Assembly (NCBI RefSeq): GCF_003575965.1
Contig: NZ_QWJJ01000013.1
Span: 88,359 to 152,358, forward strand
Direction of reading: 5' to 3'
Length of the DNA: 64,000 nt
Origin: Pseudooceanicola sediminis
Lineage (GTDB): Bacteria > Pseudomonadota > Alphaproteobacteria > Rhodobacterales > Rhodobacteraceae
The notes beneath the pieces are model-generated. The model had not been told where the DNA came from and searched no databases. It saw only the letters and a list, made by a program, of their open reading frames with translations. A program made the position numbers and the translations under genes. Of this stretch, positions 44,255 to 53,525 are shown piece after piece (position 1 is the stretch's first letter; every line of letters starts with the position of its first letter).

Positions 44255-44689
44255 TCAGGCGGCGACGATCTCGACCATCTTGACGTCAAAGATCAGGTCC
44301 TTGCCCGCCAGCATGTGGTTGGCGTCCAGCAGGACCTGCTCGTCACCGATCTCGGCCACGGTCACCGGAATTGCCTGCCCCTGAGGAGAGCTCATCTGCA
44401 GTTGCAGACCCACTTCCAGCGGGATCGTGTCGGGGATCGCCTCACGCGGCACGGATTGCATCGCGTTCGGGTCGCGCTGGCCATAGGCCTCGTCGCACGC
44501 GATCTCGACTTTCTTCTCGTCGCCCACGGCCATGCCGGGGATCGCCTTGTCCAGGCCGGGGATGATCTGACCGGATCCGACGGTGAACTCCAGCGGGTCG
44601 CGCCCGTCGGAACTGTCAAACGTCGTGCCGTCGGCCAGGGTACCAGTGTAATGAATGCGAACGGTGTCGCCCGATTTGGCTTCGCTCAT
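44255..44689 (-). CDS. FKBP-type peptidyl-prolyl cis-trans isomerase (SlyD-like)
   Basis: A 144-residue FKBP-domain protein. It starts MSEAKSGDTVRIHYTGTL and continues with GTTFDSSDGRDPLEFTVGSGQIIPGLDKAI (in the region 22-51), the core FKBP fold. The insert-in-flap region with AYGQRDPNAMQSVPRE and the later ANHMLAGKDLIFDV are features of SlyD/SlpA. The His-rich tail of E. coli SlyD is absent, so it resembles the shorter FkpB/SlpA type. There is no signal peptide, so it is cytosolic. An in-frame ATG at 44704 lacks a ribosome site. Confidence 0.9.
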   Translation of the reverse strand: MSEAKSGDTVRIHYTGTLADGTTFDSSDGRDPLEFTVGSGQIIPGLDKAIPGMAVGDEKKVEIACDEAYGQRDPNAMQSVPREAIPDTIPLEVGLQLQMSSPQGQAIPVTVAEIGDEQVLLDANHMLAGKDLIFDVKMVEIVAA

Positions 44690-44854
44690 GCTATATCCAA
44701 TCATGTTCGGGAGGTGAATTTCAGGGCCACGCCTCATTGGGGCGCGGGTGCCTGTCTTGACTGACCCCAGTGTACCGCAGGCTCTCGCCGGGCGCAAACC
44801 GCTCTTCCCTGTCCCGAATCCGCGTGGCAATGTCACACGCGGAAGGATGCCGCC

Positions 44855-45538
44855 ATGCCCGTCACCACCTGTGTCTTCGACGCCTACGGAACCCTGTTCG
44901 ATGTCAACGCCGCTGCGCGAGAAGCTGCCCAGGAACCGGGCCGCGATGCCTTTTCCGCCCATTGGCCAGCCATCGCGGAACACTGGCGCCGCAAGCAGTT
45001 GGAGTATTCCTGGCTGCGCGCCCTGCGCGGCATCCACTGTGATTTCTGGCAGGTGACACAGGATGCGCTCGACTGGGCGATGGAGGCCGAGGGCCTGACG
45101 GACCCGGCCCTGCGCGAACGCCTGCTTCAGCTTTACTGGAACCTCTCCAGCTATCCCGAAGTGCCGCAGGTGCTGGCGCAACTTCGCGCCCAGGGGCTGC
45201 ACACGGCGATTCTCTCCAACGGGTCGCCCGACATGCTTGACGGCGCCGTCCACTCCGCCGGCCTGGGCGACCTGCTCGATGCGGTGCTTTCGGTCGAAAG
45301 CGTCGGCATCTTCAAACCTGCCCGCGCCGTGTACGATCTTGTCGGCCAGCACTTTGGCTGCACCCCCGATCAGGTGCTTTTCGTCAGCTCGAATGGCTGG
45401 GATGCGTCGGCGGCGGCGGCCTACGGCTTTGACACGGCATGGGTCAATCGCGGCGGCGCGCCGGTCGATCGCCTGCCGGGCACGCCCGCCCACCGGCTGA
45501 CCACCCTCGCCCCCGTACCGGACCTGAGGATCTACTGA
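44855..45538 (+). CDS. HAD hydrolase, (S)-2-haloacid dehalogenase type II-like
   Basis: A 227-residue HAD-superfamily enzyme. The nucleophile Asp9 is in CVFDAYGTLFDVN, motif II Ser is in AILSNGSPDML (about 117), the Lys is in GIFKPARAVYD (about 151) and SSNGWDASAAAAYGF (about 174) provides the last Asp. This set matches the haloalkanoate dehalogenase subgroup, where the Asp attacks the halogenated carbon. Other HAD activities are possible. Its TGA shares a base with the ATG of the next gene (TGATG), so translation is coupled. Confidence 0.88.
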   Translation: MPVTTCVFDAYGTLFDVNAAAREAAQEPGRDAFSAHWPAIAEHWRRKQLEYSWLRALRGIHCDFWQVTQDALDWAMEAEGLTDPALRERLLQLYWNLSSYPEVPQVLAQLRAQGLHTAILSNGSPDMLDGAVHSAGLGDLLDAVLSVESVGIFKPARAVYDLVGQHFGCTPDQVLFVSSNGWDASAAAAYGFDTAWVNRGGAPVDRLPGTPAHRLTTLAPVPDLRIY

Positions 45539-46356
45539 TGCCGCATTTCAAAGCACCCGATGGCGCCTCGATCTATTACGAGGACACTGGCACCGGCACG
45601 CCCCTGCTCTGCCTCTCGGGGCTCACGCGCAATGCCCGCGACTTCGATTTCGTCGCCCCCCATCTGCCCGAGGTGCGGATGATCCGCATGGATTACCGCG
45701 GGCGCGGCCTGTCCGAATGGACCGGGCCCGCAACCTATACCGTGCAGACCGAGGCGAAGGACGCGGTCGCCCTCCTCGACCATCTCGGCATCGCGCGCGC
45801 CGCGATCCTGGGCACGTCACGCGGCGGGCTGATCGCGCTGATCCTGGCGGTGACCGCCCGCAACCGCCTGCTCGGCGTTGCCTTCAACGATGTCGGACCG
45901 GAGCTATCAGCCGAGGGCCTCGATAACATCGCAGGGTATCTCGGCATCAATCCGCCCTTTGCCACGCTGGATGCCGCCGCCGCCGCGCGCCTGCCCGATC
46001 CCGCGTTTCCGGGCGTGCCCTTCGATCGCTGGCGGCAGGTGATGGCAAATACCAATGTCGAAACAGCCGCCGGGCTGGTCATCACCTACGATCCCACCCT
46101 GCGCGATGCCGTGTTCGGGGATACGCCACAGGCCACACCGGATCTGTGGCCGCTGTTCGATGCCCTCTCGGATCTGCCCTGCGCGGTGATCCACGGCGAA
46201 AACTCCGATCTGCTGTCCTCTGCCGTGGTGGCGCGCATGGCCGACCATCACCCCGGGCTGATCACCGCTCATGTGCCCGACCGGGGCCATATCCCCTTTC
46301 TTGACGAGGAACCTTCCCTCGCCGCTCTCTCGCTCTGGCTGGAAAAACTGCAATGA
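45538..46356 (+). CDS. Alpha/beta hydrolase
   Basis: A 272-residue alpha/beta hydrolase with the nucleophile elbow GTSRGG (Ser94), an oxyanion region CLSGLTRNARDFDF, and the C-terminal His in DRGHIPFLDEE (about 254). An Asp in HGENSDLL (about 228) may complete the triad. The reaction is unknown; the family includes esterases, lactonases and C-C hydrolases. It is coupled to the HAD gene before it and overlaps the dehydratase gene after it by four bases, suggesting one small pathway. Confidence 0.85.
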   Translation: MPHFKAPDGASIYYEDTGTGTPLLCLSGLTRNARDFDFVAPHLPEVRMIRMDYRGRGLSEWTGPATYTVQTEAKDAVALLDHLGIARAAILGTSRGGLIALILAVTARNRLLGVAFNDVGPELSAEGLDNIAGYLGINPPFATLDAAAAARLPDPAFPGVPFDRWRQVMANTNVETAAGLVITYDPTLRDAVFGDTPQATPDLWPLFDALSDLPCAVIHGENSDLLSSAVVARMADHHPGLITAHVPDRGHIPFLDEEPSLAALSLWLEKLQ

Positions 46357-47321
46357 ACTTTGAAATGATCATGGCCGCCGCTGACCGTCTCGACGGCCAC
46401 GCGCGCCATACGCCGCTTCTCTCTTCTCCCTTCCTCGACCGGATCGCCGGGCGGCGTGTGCTGATCAAGCCCGAGTGCCTGCAACACACCGGCAGCTTCA
46501 AGTTCCGGGGTGCATGGTCCGCCATCTCCGCGCTCGATCCCGCGGTGCGCGATTGTGGCGTCATCGCCTTTTCGTCCGGGAACCATGCCCAGGGCGTCGC
46601 GCTGGCGGCACAGATACATGGCGTTCCCTCGGTCATCGTGATGCCCGCCGATGCCCCCGCCCTCAAGATCGAGAACACCCGCGCCCTGGGTGCCGAAGTC
46701 GTGCTCTATGACCGCGCCACCGAGGACCGGGACGAGATTGGCGAACAGCTGGCCATCGAACGCGGCCTGACCCTGATCAAGCCGTTCGACGATCCCCAGG
46801 TCATTGCCGGACAGGGCACGATCGGCCTGGAAATCGCCCGCGACGCCGCCAACCTTGGGGTCACGCAGGCCGAACTGCTGGTGTGTTGTGGTGGTGGGGG
46901 CCTGACCTCGGGTATCGCACTGGCCTGTGCCGAACGCGCGCCGGGCATCCTTGTGCGTCCGGTCGAACCCGAAGGCTTCGATGACGTCGCGCGGTCGCTG
47001 GCGTCGGGCCAGATCGAAACCAACGCCGCCCTGTCGGGCAATATCTGCGACGCCATCATCACGCCCCAGCCGGGCAAGATCACCTTTCCCATCCTCAAGG
47101 CGCGTTGTGGTCCCGGCCTGACCGTGACCGAAGACGAAGCGTTGCGCGCCATGGCGCAGGCCTTCCTGCGGCTCAAGATCGTGGCAGAGCCTGGTGGCGC
47201 CGTGGCGCTGGCCGCCGCCCTGTACCGTGCCGACGCGATCGAGGGCGACACCGTCATCGCAGTCGTCTCGGGCGGCAACGTCGACCCGGCCATGTTCACC
47301 CGCGCCCTCTCCACGCTCTGA
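46353..47321 (+). CDS. Threonine/serine dehydratase-like PLP enzyme
   Basis: A 322-residue fold-type II PLP enzyme. The cofactor Lys is Lys50 in HTGSFKFRGA, followed by SSGNHAQGVALAA (about 75-87), a Gly-rich phosphate loop CCGGGGLTSG (about 178) and VVSGGNVD near the end. There is no ACT regulatory domain, so it is like catabolic threonine dehydratase, serine racemase or hydroxyaspartate dehydratase. The order HAD, hydrolase, dehydratase with overlapping codons suggests joint function, but the substrate is not evident. Confidence 0.87.
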   Translation: MNFEMIMAAADRLDGHARHTPLLSSPFLDRIAGRRVLIKPECLQHTGSFKFRGAWSAISALDPAVRDCGVIAFSSGNHAQGVALAAQIHGVPSVIVMPADAPALKIENTRALGAEVVLYDRATEDRDEIGEQLAIERGLTLIKPFDDPQVIAGQGTIGLEIARDAANLGVTQAELLVCCGGGGLTSGIALACAERAPGILVRPVEPEGFDDVARSLASGQIETNAALSGNICDAIITPQPGKITFPILKARCGPGLTVTEDEALRAMAQAFLRLKIVAEPGGAVALAAALYRADAIEGDTVIAVVSGGNVDPAMFTRALSTL

Positions 47322-47441
47322 CATATGCACGACGGCAGCTGATGCAGGCACGGACGGTCCCCGCCCGGCGCCCCGCCTCCGCCTCCGCCCCCGGCGCAAC
47401 AGGACTGTGGCGCGCCGGGGCCCTTGCAAAAAGCCGTGCGA

Positions 47442-47485
47442 AAAACCGCTCGGAAACCGTACAGATACCGACACGATACCGACGT
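47442..47485 (-). repeat. 11-bp direct-repeat array, copy B (4 units)
   Basis: On the minus strand: ACGTCGGTATC, GTGTCGGTATC, TGTACGGTTTC, CGAGCGGTTTT. The first three units match copies A and C well; the last is degraded. It lies 84 bp before the pobA start, in the gap that must contain the promoter of the pob-pca operon. Beside it the plus strand reads TCGGATTCCGCC, similar to the flank of copy A (GCAATCCGGCC). Confidence 0.7.
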
Positions 47486-47515
47486 TCGGATTCCGCCCCT
47501 GCATCTCGATTTTAA

Positions 47516-48735
<1,220 letters not shown>

Positions 48736-48736
<1 letters not shown>

Positions 48737-49524
48737 TGCGTATCGCGAAACTCGACGGGCTGAATGTCCACTATACGGATGAAGGCGACCCGAACGGGGC
48801 GCCCATCGTCTTTGCCAACTCGCTGGGGACCGATCTCAGGCTCTGGGACGACCTTGTTCCGCTGCTGCCCGCAGGTCTTCGCATCATCCGTTACGACAAG
48901 CGCGGGCATGGCCTGACCGACACCACCCCTGGGCCCTATTCCATGGGGACGCTGGTACGTGACGCGGAAATGCTGCTCGATCACCTCGGCGTCAAGGATG
49001 CGCTGTTCGTCGGTCTGTCCATCGGTGGCATGATTGCGCAGGGCCTTGCCGTCAAGCGGCTCGACCTGGTGCGCGCGCTGGTCATCTCGAACTCCGCCGC
49101 CAAGATCGGCACCGCCGACATGTGGGCCGAACGCGTCCGCGCCACCCGCGAGGACGGCATAGAGAGCATGGCCGATGCCGTGTTACAGCGCTGGTTCGGC
49201 AAGGCTTTTCGTGAAACGGACGCCTTCGCAGGCTGGCGTAACATGCTGATCAATCAATCGGTTGAGGGCTACGCGGGCTGCTGCTCGGCCATTTCCGGTA
49301 CTGACTTCTACACCCCCACCAGCGGGCTGCGCCTGCCCTTGCTGGGCATCGCGGGGAGCGAAGACGGCTCGACTCCGCCGGACCTCGTGCGCGAAACCAT
49401 CGACCTTGTGCCCGGCTCGCGATTTGAGCTGATCCGCGGCGCGGGCCATCTGCCCTGCGCCGAAAAGCCCGAGGAATACGCCCGCATCCTGAACACGTTC
49501 ATCAAGGAGACAGGCCATGTCTGA
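48736..49524 (+). CDS. pcaD: 3-Oxoadipate enol-lactonase
   Basis: PcaD hydrolyses 3-oxoadipate enol-lactone to 3-oxoadipate. The 262-residue alpha/beta hydrolase has the nucleophile Ser95 in GLSIGGMIAQG, the motif DKRGHGLTD (about 54-62) and the C-terminal His in GAGHLPCAEKPEE. The ATG shares its first base with the pobA stop (TGATG), and the 3' end overlaps pcaC by eight bases. The surrounding pca genes fix the assignment. Confidence 0.94.
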
Positions 49525-49912
49525 CGACAAGACCGCACGTTTTGAAAAAGGCATGGAGGTTCGCCGCTCGGTTCTGGGGGATGCCCATGTCGACCGCGCC
49601 GAAGCCGCCAAGACCGAATTCGACGAGCCATTCCAGACCCTTATCACGGAAGGCGCCTGGGGCACTGTCTGGGCCAGCGATGGCATCAGCCGCCGCGAAC
49701 GCTCGATGTTGACGCTGGCCCTGCTGGCCGCGACCGGGAACTTCGAGGAGATCCCGATGCACATCCGCGCCACCGCCCGCACGGGCGCGACCAAACAAGA
49801 CGTGCAGGAAGCGTTCCAGCACGTCGCGATCTACGCCGGTGTGCCAAAGGCGAACCACGCGCTCAAGCTTGCCAAGGCCACCTATGCTGAAATGGAGGAG
49901 GACACGAAATGA
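49517..49912 (+). CDS. pcaC: 4-Carboxymuconolactone decarboxylase
   Basis: PcaC decarboxylates 4-carboxymuconolactone to 3-oxoadipate enol-lactone. The 131-residue protein is an all-helical CMD-domain protein of the usual length. It begins FEKGMEVRRSVLGDAHVDRA and has the conserved GAWGTVWASDGISRRERSML (about 46-65) and the ETPMHIRAT-like IPMHIRATARTGATKQDVQE stretch with the catalytic His. It overlaps pcaD by eight bases and pcaH by four. Confidence 0.95.
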   Translation: MSDDKTARFEKGMEVRRSVLGDAHVDRAEAAKTEFDEPFQTLITEGAWGTVWASDGISRRERSMLTLALLAATGNFEEIPMHIRATARTGATKQDVQEAFQHVAIYAGVPKANHALKLAKATYAEMEEDTK

Positions 49913-50637
49913 AAGACTTAGGCCCGCTGATCCCGCGCAACCGGGATGCCCACCCGCCAGCCTTGACGCCCGACTACAAGACATCGGTGCCACGTTCGCC
50001 GAGCTGGACTCTGCTGTCGATGGAAAGCACCCCGTCCGAGGAAACCGGCCCGCGCTTTGGACATTCCATCCTGGGCGAATGGGACAATAACCTGATCATG
50101 AACTACACCAAAGGCAAAGCGCCCGCGGTGGGGGAACGCATCCTGGTGCATGGCCGCGTGCTGGACGAAAACAACCGCCCCGTGCCGCATACCCTGATCG
50201 AAGCCTGGCAGGCGAATGCAGGCGGCCGCTATCGCCACAAGAAAGACACCTATTTCGCGCCGCTCGACCCCAACTTTGGCGGGTGCGGGCGCACCATCAC
50301 GGATGAGAACGGCTATTATGAATTCCTGACCATCCGCCCGGGGGCCTATCCCTGGCCGAACCGCGCCAACGACTGGCGGCCCATGCACATCCACTTTTCG
50401 ATCTTCGGCACCGGCTTCGGTCAGCGCCTGATCACGCAGATGTATTTTGAGGGCGACCCCCTGATCAACCTCTGCCCGATCGTCAAGACGGTGCAGAGCC
50501 GTGGCCAGATCGAGGGCCTTGTCGCACCGCTGGACATGTCCAAGGCGCGCGGTATGGATTTCCTCGCCTACAAATTCGACATCGTGCTGCGCGGCCGCCG
50601 CCAGACCATGTTCGAGAACAAGCTGGAAGGGATGTAA
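49909..50637 (+). CDS. pcaH: Protocatechuate 3,4-dioxygenase beta subunit
   Basis: PcaH carries the non-heme Fe(III) that opens the protocatechuate ring between the hydroxyls. The 242 residues include the metal ligands: Tyr in KKDTYFAPLDPNFGG (about 116), Tyr in PGAYPWPNR (about 146) and two His in RPMHIHFSIFG (about 160-162). The preceding RVLDENNRPVPHTLIEAWQANAGGRY is the intradiol dioxygenase signature region. It is followed by the alpha-subunit gene after three bases. Confidence 0.97.
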   Translation: MKDLGPLIPRNRDAHPPALTPDYKTSVPRSPSWTLLSMESTPSEETGPRFGHSILGEWDNNLIMNYTKGKAPAVGERILVHGRVLDENNRPVPHTLIEAWQANAGGRYRHKKDTYFAPLDPNFGGCGRTITDENGYYEFLTIRPGAYPWPNRANDWRPMHIHFSIFGTGFGQRLITQMYFEGDPLINLCPIVKTVQSRGQIEGLVAPLDMSKARGMDFLAYKFDIVLRGRRQTMFENKLEGM

Positions 50638-50640
50638 ACC

Positions 50641-51240
50641 ATGGTTCAGAAACTGGATACCCTGGTCGAAACGGCCTCGCAGACCGCGGGCCCCTACGTC
50701 CACATCGGCTGTATGCCCACCTACGCAGGCATCCCCGACATCTACGAGGTCGAGATTGGCGCAAGCCCGATTTCCGATGGCGCCAAGGGCGAAATCATTG
50801 AAATCACGGGCGAAGTCATCGACGGCACCGGCTGGGCGCTGCGCGACGCAATGATCGAGAGCTGGCAGCCCGACGCCTCGGGCCTGTTTGCCGGGCAAGA
50901 GGGCGCGGACCCTGCGGTCAACGGGTTCTGCCGTTTCGGCGCAGATTTCGAGAGTGGCAAGTTCACCCTGCGGACCGTCAAGCCGGGCACCTACAAGGGC
51001 CGTGGTGGCGTGGTTCAGGCGCCGCACATCTCGCTCTGGGTGGTGTCGCGTGGCATCAACACCGGCCTGCAGACCCGGATCTATTTCGAGGACGAGGACA
51101 ACAGCAACGATCCGCTGCTGAACCGTATCGAACAGCGTCCGCGCGTCGACACGCTGATCGCCAAGAAGACCGGCGAGGGGAAATATATCTTCAACATCGT
51201 CCTTCAGGGCGACAAGGAAACGGTCTTTCTCGACCTCTGA
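50641..51240 (+). CDS. pcaG: Protocatechuate 3,4-dioxygenase alpha subunit
   Basis: PcaG is the structural partner of PcaH and contributes to the active-site pocket. The 199 residues share the beta-sandwich fold (ETASQTAGPYVHIGC at the N-terminus, ALRDAMIESWQPDASGLF about 63-80) but lack the iron ligands, as expected. Its stop overlaps the start of the next hydrolase gene (TGATGG), so translation is coupled. Confidence 0.95.
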   Translation: MVQKLDTLVETASQTAGPYVHIGCMPTYAGIPDIYEVEIGASPISDGAKGEIIEITGEVIDGTGWALRDAMIESWQPDASGLFAGQEGADPAVNGFCRFGADFESGKFTLRTVKPGTYKGRGGVVQAPHISLWVVSRGINTGLQTRIYFEDEDNSNDPLLNRIEQRPRVDTLIAKKTGEGKYIFNIVLQGDKETVFLDL

Positions 51241-51956
51241 TGGCCGCGTTCCTGCTCATCCATGGATCATGCCACGGGGCGTGGTGCTGGCGTGACTTGA
51301 TCCGCGAGCTTGAGCAGGCGGGCCATCGCGCCCGTGCCATCGACCTTCCGGGGCGCGCAGCCGATGCGCGCCCCGTTCGCGACATGACGCTGGACCTGTA
51401 CGCCCAAGACATCGTTTCGCAGATAGCGGATGAACCCGTTCACCTGCTGGGCCATTCCGCGGGTGGTTTCGCCATCGCCGCCGCGGCAGAACTTGCACCG
51501 ACGAAAATCGCGCGACTTTATTACCTTTGTGCTTACGCCCCGCGCGACGGCCTTTCGATGATTGACATGCGCCGGGAACAGCCCCGCCAGCCCCTGCTGG
51601 GCGCGGTGCGAAAATCCAGCGACGGGCTGAGTTACAGTGCAGACCCCGCGCAGGCCGTCCCGTTGTTCTATCACGACGTCGCCTCGACCACCGCACACTG
51701 GGCGACGGAGCGGCTCTGCCCTGAACCGATCCGGCCGCAAGCCACCCCGATCACCCTTGGCGCGGCCTATGCTTCGGTGCCGCGCTGTTATATCCGTTGC
51801 ACCGATGACCGTACCATCCCGCCCGAATACCAGGCGCAGATGGCCGCGACCTTTGCGCCAGAGGACCGATACGAGATGCCGACCAGCCATTCCCCCTTTC
51901 TTTCCGATCCCGCCGGCCTTGCCGTCCTGCTGACACAGATTGCGGGGGCGAACTGA
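51240..51956 (+). CDS. Alpha/beta hydrolase inside the pca operon (MES/HNL-like)
   Basis: A 238-residue hydrolase starting FLLIHGSCHGAWCWRDLI, the oxyanion and lid start known from the methylesterase/hydroxynitrile lyase group. The nucleophile is Ser73 in LLGHSAGGFA, Asp is in IRCTDDRTIPPEYQ (about 193) and His is in TSHSPFLSDP (about 222). It lies between pcaG and pcaB, sharing stop/start bases with both, although the canonical pathway needs no such enzyme because pcaD is present. It may release an aromatic acid from an ester before ring cleavage; that is inference. Confidence 0.85.
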   Translation: MAAFLLIHGSCHGAWCWRDLIRELEQAGHRARAIDLPGRAADARPVRDMTLDLYAQDIVSQIADEPVHLLGHSAGGFAIAAAAELAPTKIARLYYLCAYAPRDGLSMIDMRREQPRQPLLGAVRKSSDGLSYSADPAQAVPLFYHDVASTTAHWATERLCPEPIRPQATPITLGAAYASVPRCYIRCTDDRTIPPEYQAQMAATFAPEDRYEMPTSHSPFLSDPAGLAVLLTQIAGAN

Positions 51957-53284
51957 TGGCCGGGTCCGTGCACGATAGCCAGATGTACAACAAGCTGTTC
52001 CCGGCAGGCGACGCGGGCCGCCTGTTCACCGACAGCGCCGAGGTCCGTTCGATGCTGATCGTCGAGGGGGCGCTGGCCAAGGCGCAGGGCGCTCTCGGGC
52101 TGATCCCCGAGGTCAGCGCGGCGTTCATCCATCGCGCCTCGCTGGAAATCCCGCTTGATCCCGGTGGTCTGGCCGTGGGCGCGGGCAAGAACGGTGTGCC
52201 CGTGCCGGGCCTTGTCGCCGCCTTTCGCAAGGCGCTGGAGGCCCCCGAGCACGCGCAATACGTCCATTGGGGCGCGACGTCGCAGGACATCATGGACAGC
52301 GGCCAGATGCTGCGCCTGCGCCAGTTGCTGAGCCATTGCGAGGCCGGTGTGAAATCCTTGCTGGCCGCGCTGGCGGATATGGCCGAGGCCCATGCCGCCC
52401 TGCCCATGGCGGGACGCACCTATGGCCAGTTTGCCACCCCTGTCAGCTTTGGCAGCCACGTCGCGGGATGGGGCTGGCCGCTGCTGGACCTGCTGGGCGA
52501 ATTGCCGGCGCTGCGCGACGCATCGCTCTGGGTATCGCTGTCTGGTGCTGCCGGAACAGGGGCTGAATTCGCGGGACAGGGTGCGGCCCTGCGCGCGGCC
52601 CTGGCCGAGGGGCTGGGCCTGCGCGACCCCGGTCGCAGCTGGCACGCCGATCGCGGCCCCGTCCTGCGCATCGCAGGCTGGTTGACGCGCATGGCGCAAG
52701 TGCTGGGCAAGATGGGCGACGACCTGATCCTGATGGCGCAATCCAGCGCGGGCGAGGTGCGCCTGGGCGCATCTGGCGGATCCTCGACCATGCCGCAGAA
52801 ACAGAACCCGGTGCAGCCCTCGGTCCTGCTGGCGCTGGCGCGTCAGGCGATCGGGCTGAACGCCATGATGCAAAGCGCCGGAATGCCGCGCCAGGAACGC
52901 GACGGGGCTGCGTGGTTCACCGAATGGCTGACCCTGCCGCAACTGTGCCTGTCGGCCAGTGCCGCACTGGAAACCGCACAGGACATGGTGCCCGGCCTGA
53001 CCCCCGACGGCCGTGCGATGGCCGAGGTCTTTACCAGTTCGCACGGGTTGCTGCACGCCGAGGCGCTGTCGTTCCGCCTGGCGGCGACGATGCCGCGCCC
53101 GCAGGCGCAGGAGGCGGTCAAGGCGCTGGCGAAAAAGGTGATCGCGACCGGAACCCCGCTGGGTGAACTGGCGCGGGCGGCCTATCCCGATCTGGACCTG
53201 AGCGGCCTGTTCGAGCCGGATCAGCAGATGGGCGATGCCCCCGCGAATGCCCGCGCCTTTGCCGCGGCCGCACGCGCGATCTGA
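51956..53284 (+). CDS. pcaB: 3-Carboxy-cis,cis-muconate cycloisomerase
   Basis: PcaB lactonises 3-carboxymuconate to 4-carboxymuconolactone. The 442-residue member of the fumarase/aspartase superfamily has HWGATSQDIMDSGQ (about 103-116) and the signature loop GGSSTMPQKQNPVQPSVLL (about 276-294). Its ATG shares a base with the stop before it. It ends the pob-pca operon; the following 241 bp hold no gene. The length is close to the usual 450. Confidence 0.95.
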   Translation: MAGSVHDSQMYNKLFPAGDAGRLFTDSAEVRSMLIVEGALAKAQGALGLIPEVSAAFIHRASLEIPLDPGGLAVGAGKNGVPVPGLVAAFRKALEAPEHAQYVHWGATSQDIMDSGQMLRLRQLLSHCEAGVKSLLAALADMAEAHAALPMAGRTYGQFATPVSFGSHVAGWGWPLLDLLGELPALRDASLWVSLSGAAGTGAEFAGQGAALRAALAEGLGLRDPGRSWHADRGPVLRIAGWLTRMAQVLGKMGDDLILMAQSSAGEVRLGASGGSSTMPQKQNPVQPSVLLALARQAIGLNAMMQSAGMPRQERDGAAWFTEWLTLPQLCLSASAALETAQDMVPGLTPDGRAMAEVFTSSHGLLHAEALSFRLAATMPRPQAQEAVKALAKKVIATGTPLGELARAAYPDLDLSGLFEPDQQMGDAPANARAFAAAARAI

Positions 53285-53525
53285 CACGACCACATTTGCG
53301 AATATGCAGTCGGCCAGCCTACGCGCCGGCTGCGTTCGCATGTTCTGCGCGCGACCGGGATCGGGCGCCGCGACCCTCGGCGGCAAGGCGCAGGCGCGCA
53401 CCTTGCCATTTTCGCCTTGTTCAAACGGCGTCGAGGTGTCTAATTTCGACAAGAGGAATTATATTTCACACTTGTATTGTCTGGGGGCCGCAGCCACGCT
53501 GCGCCCCAGACAGGGGAGAGACGAC

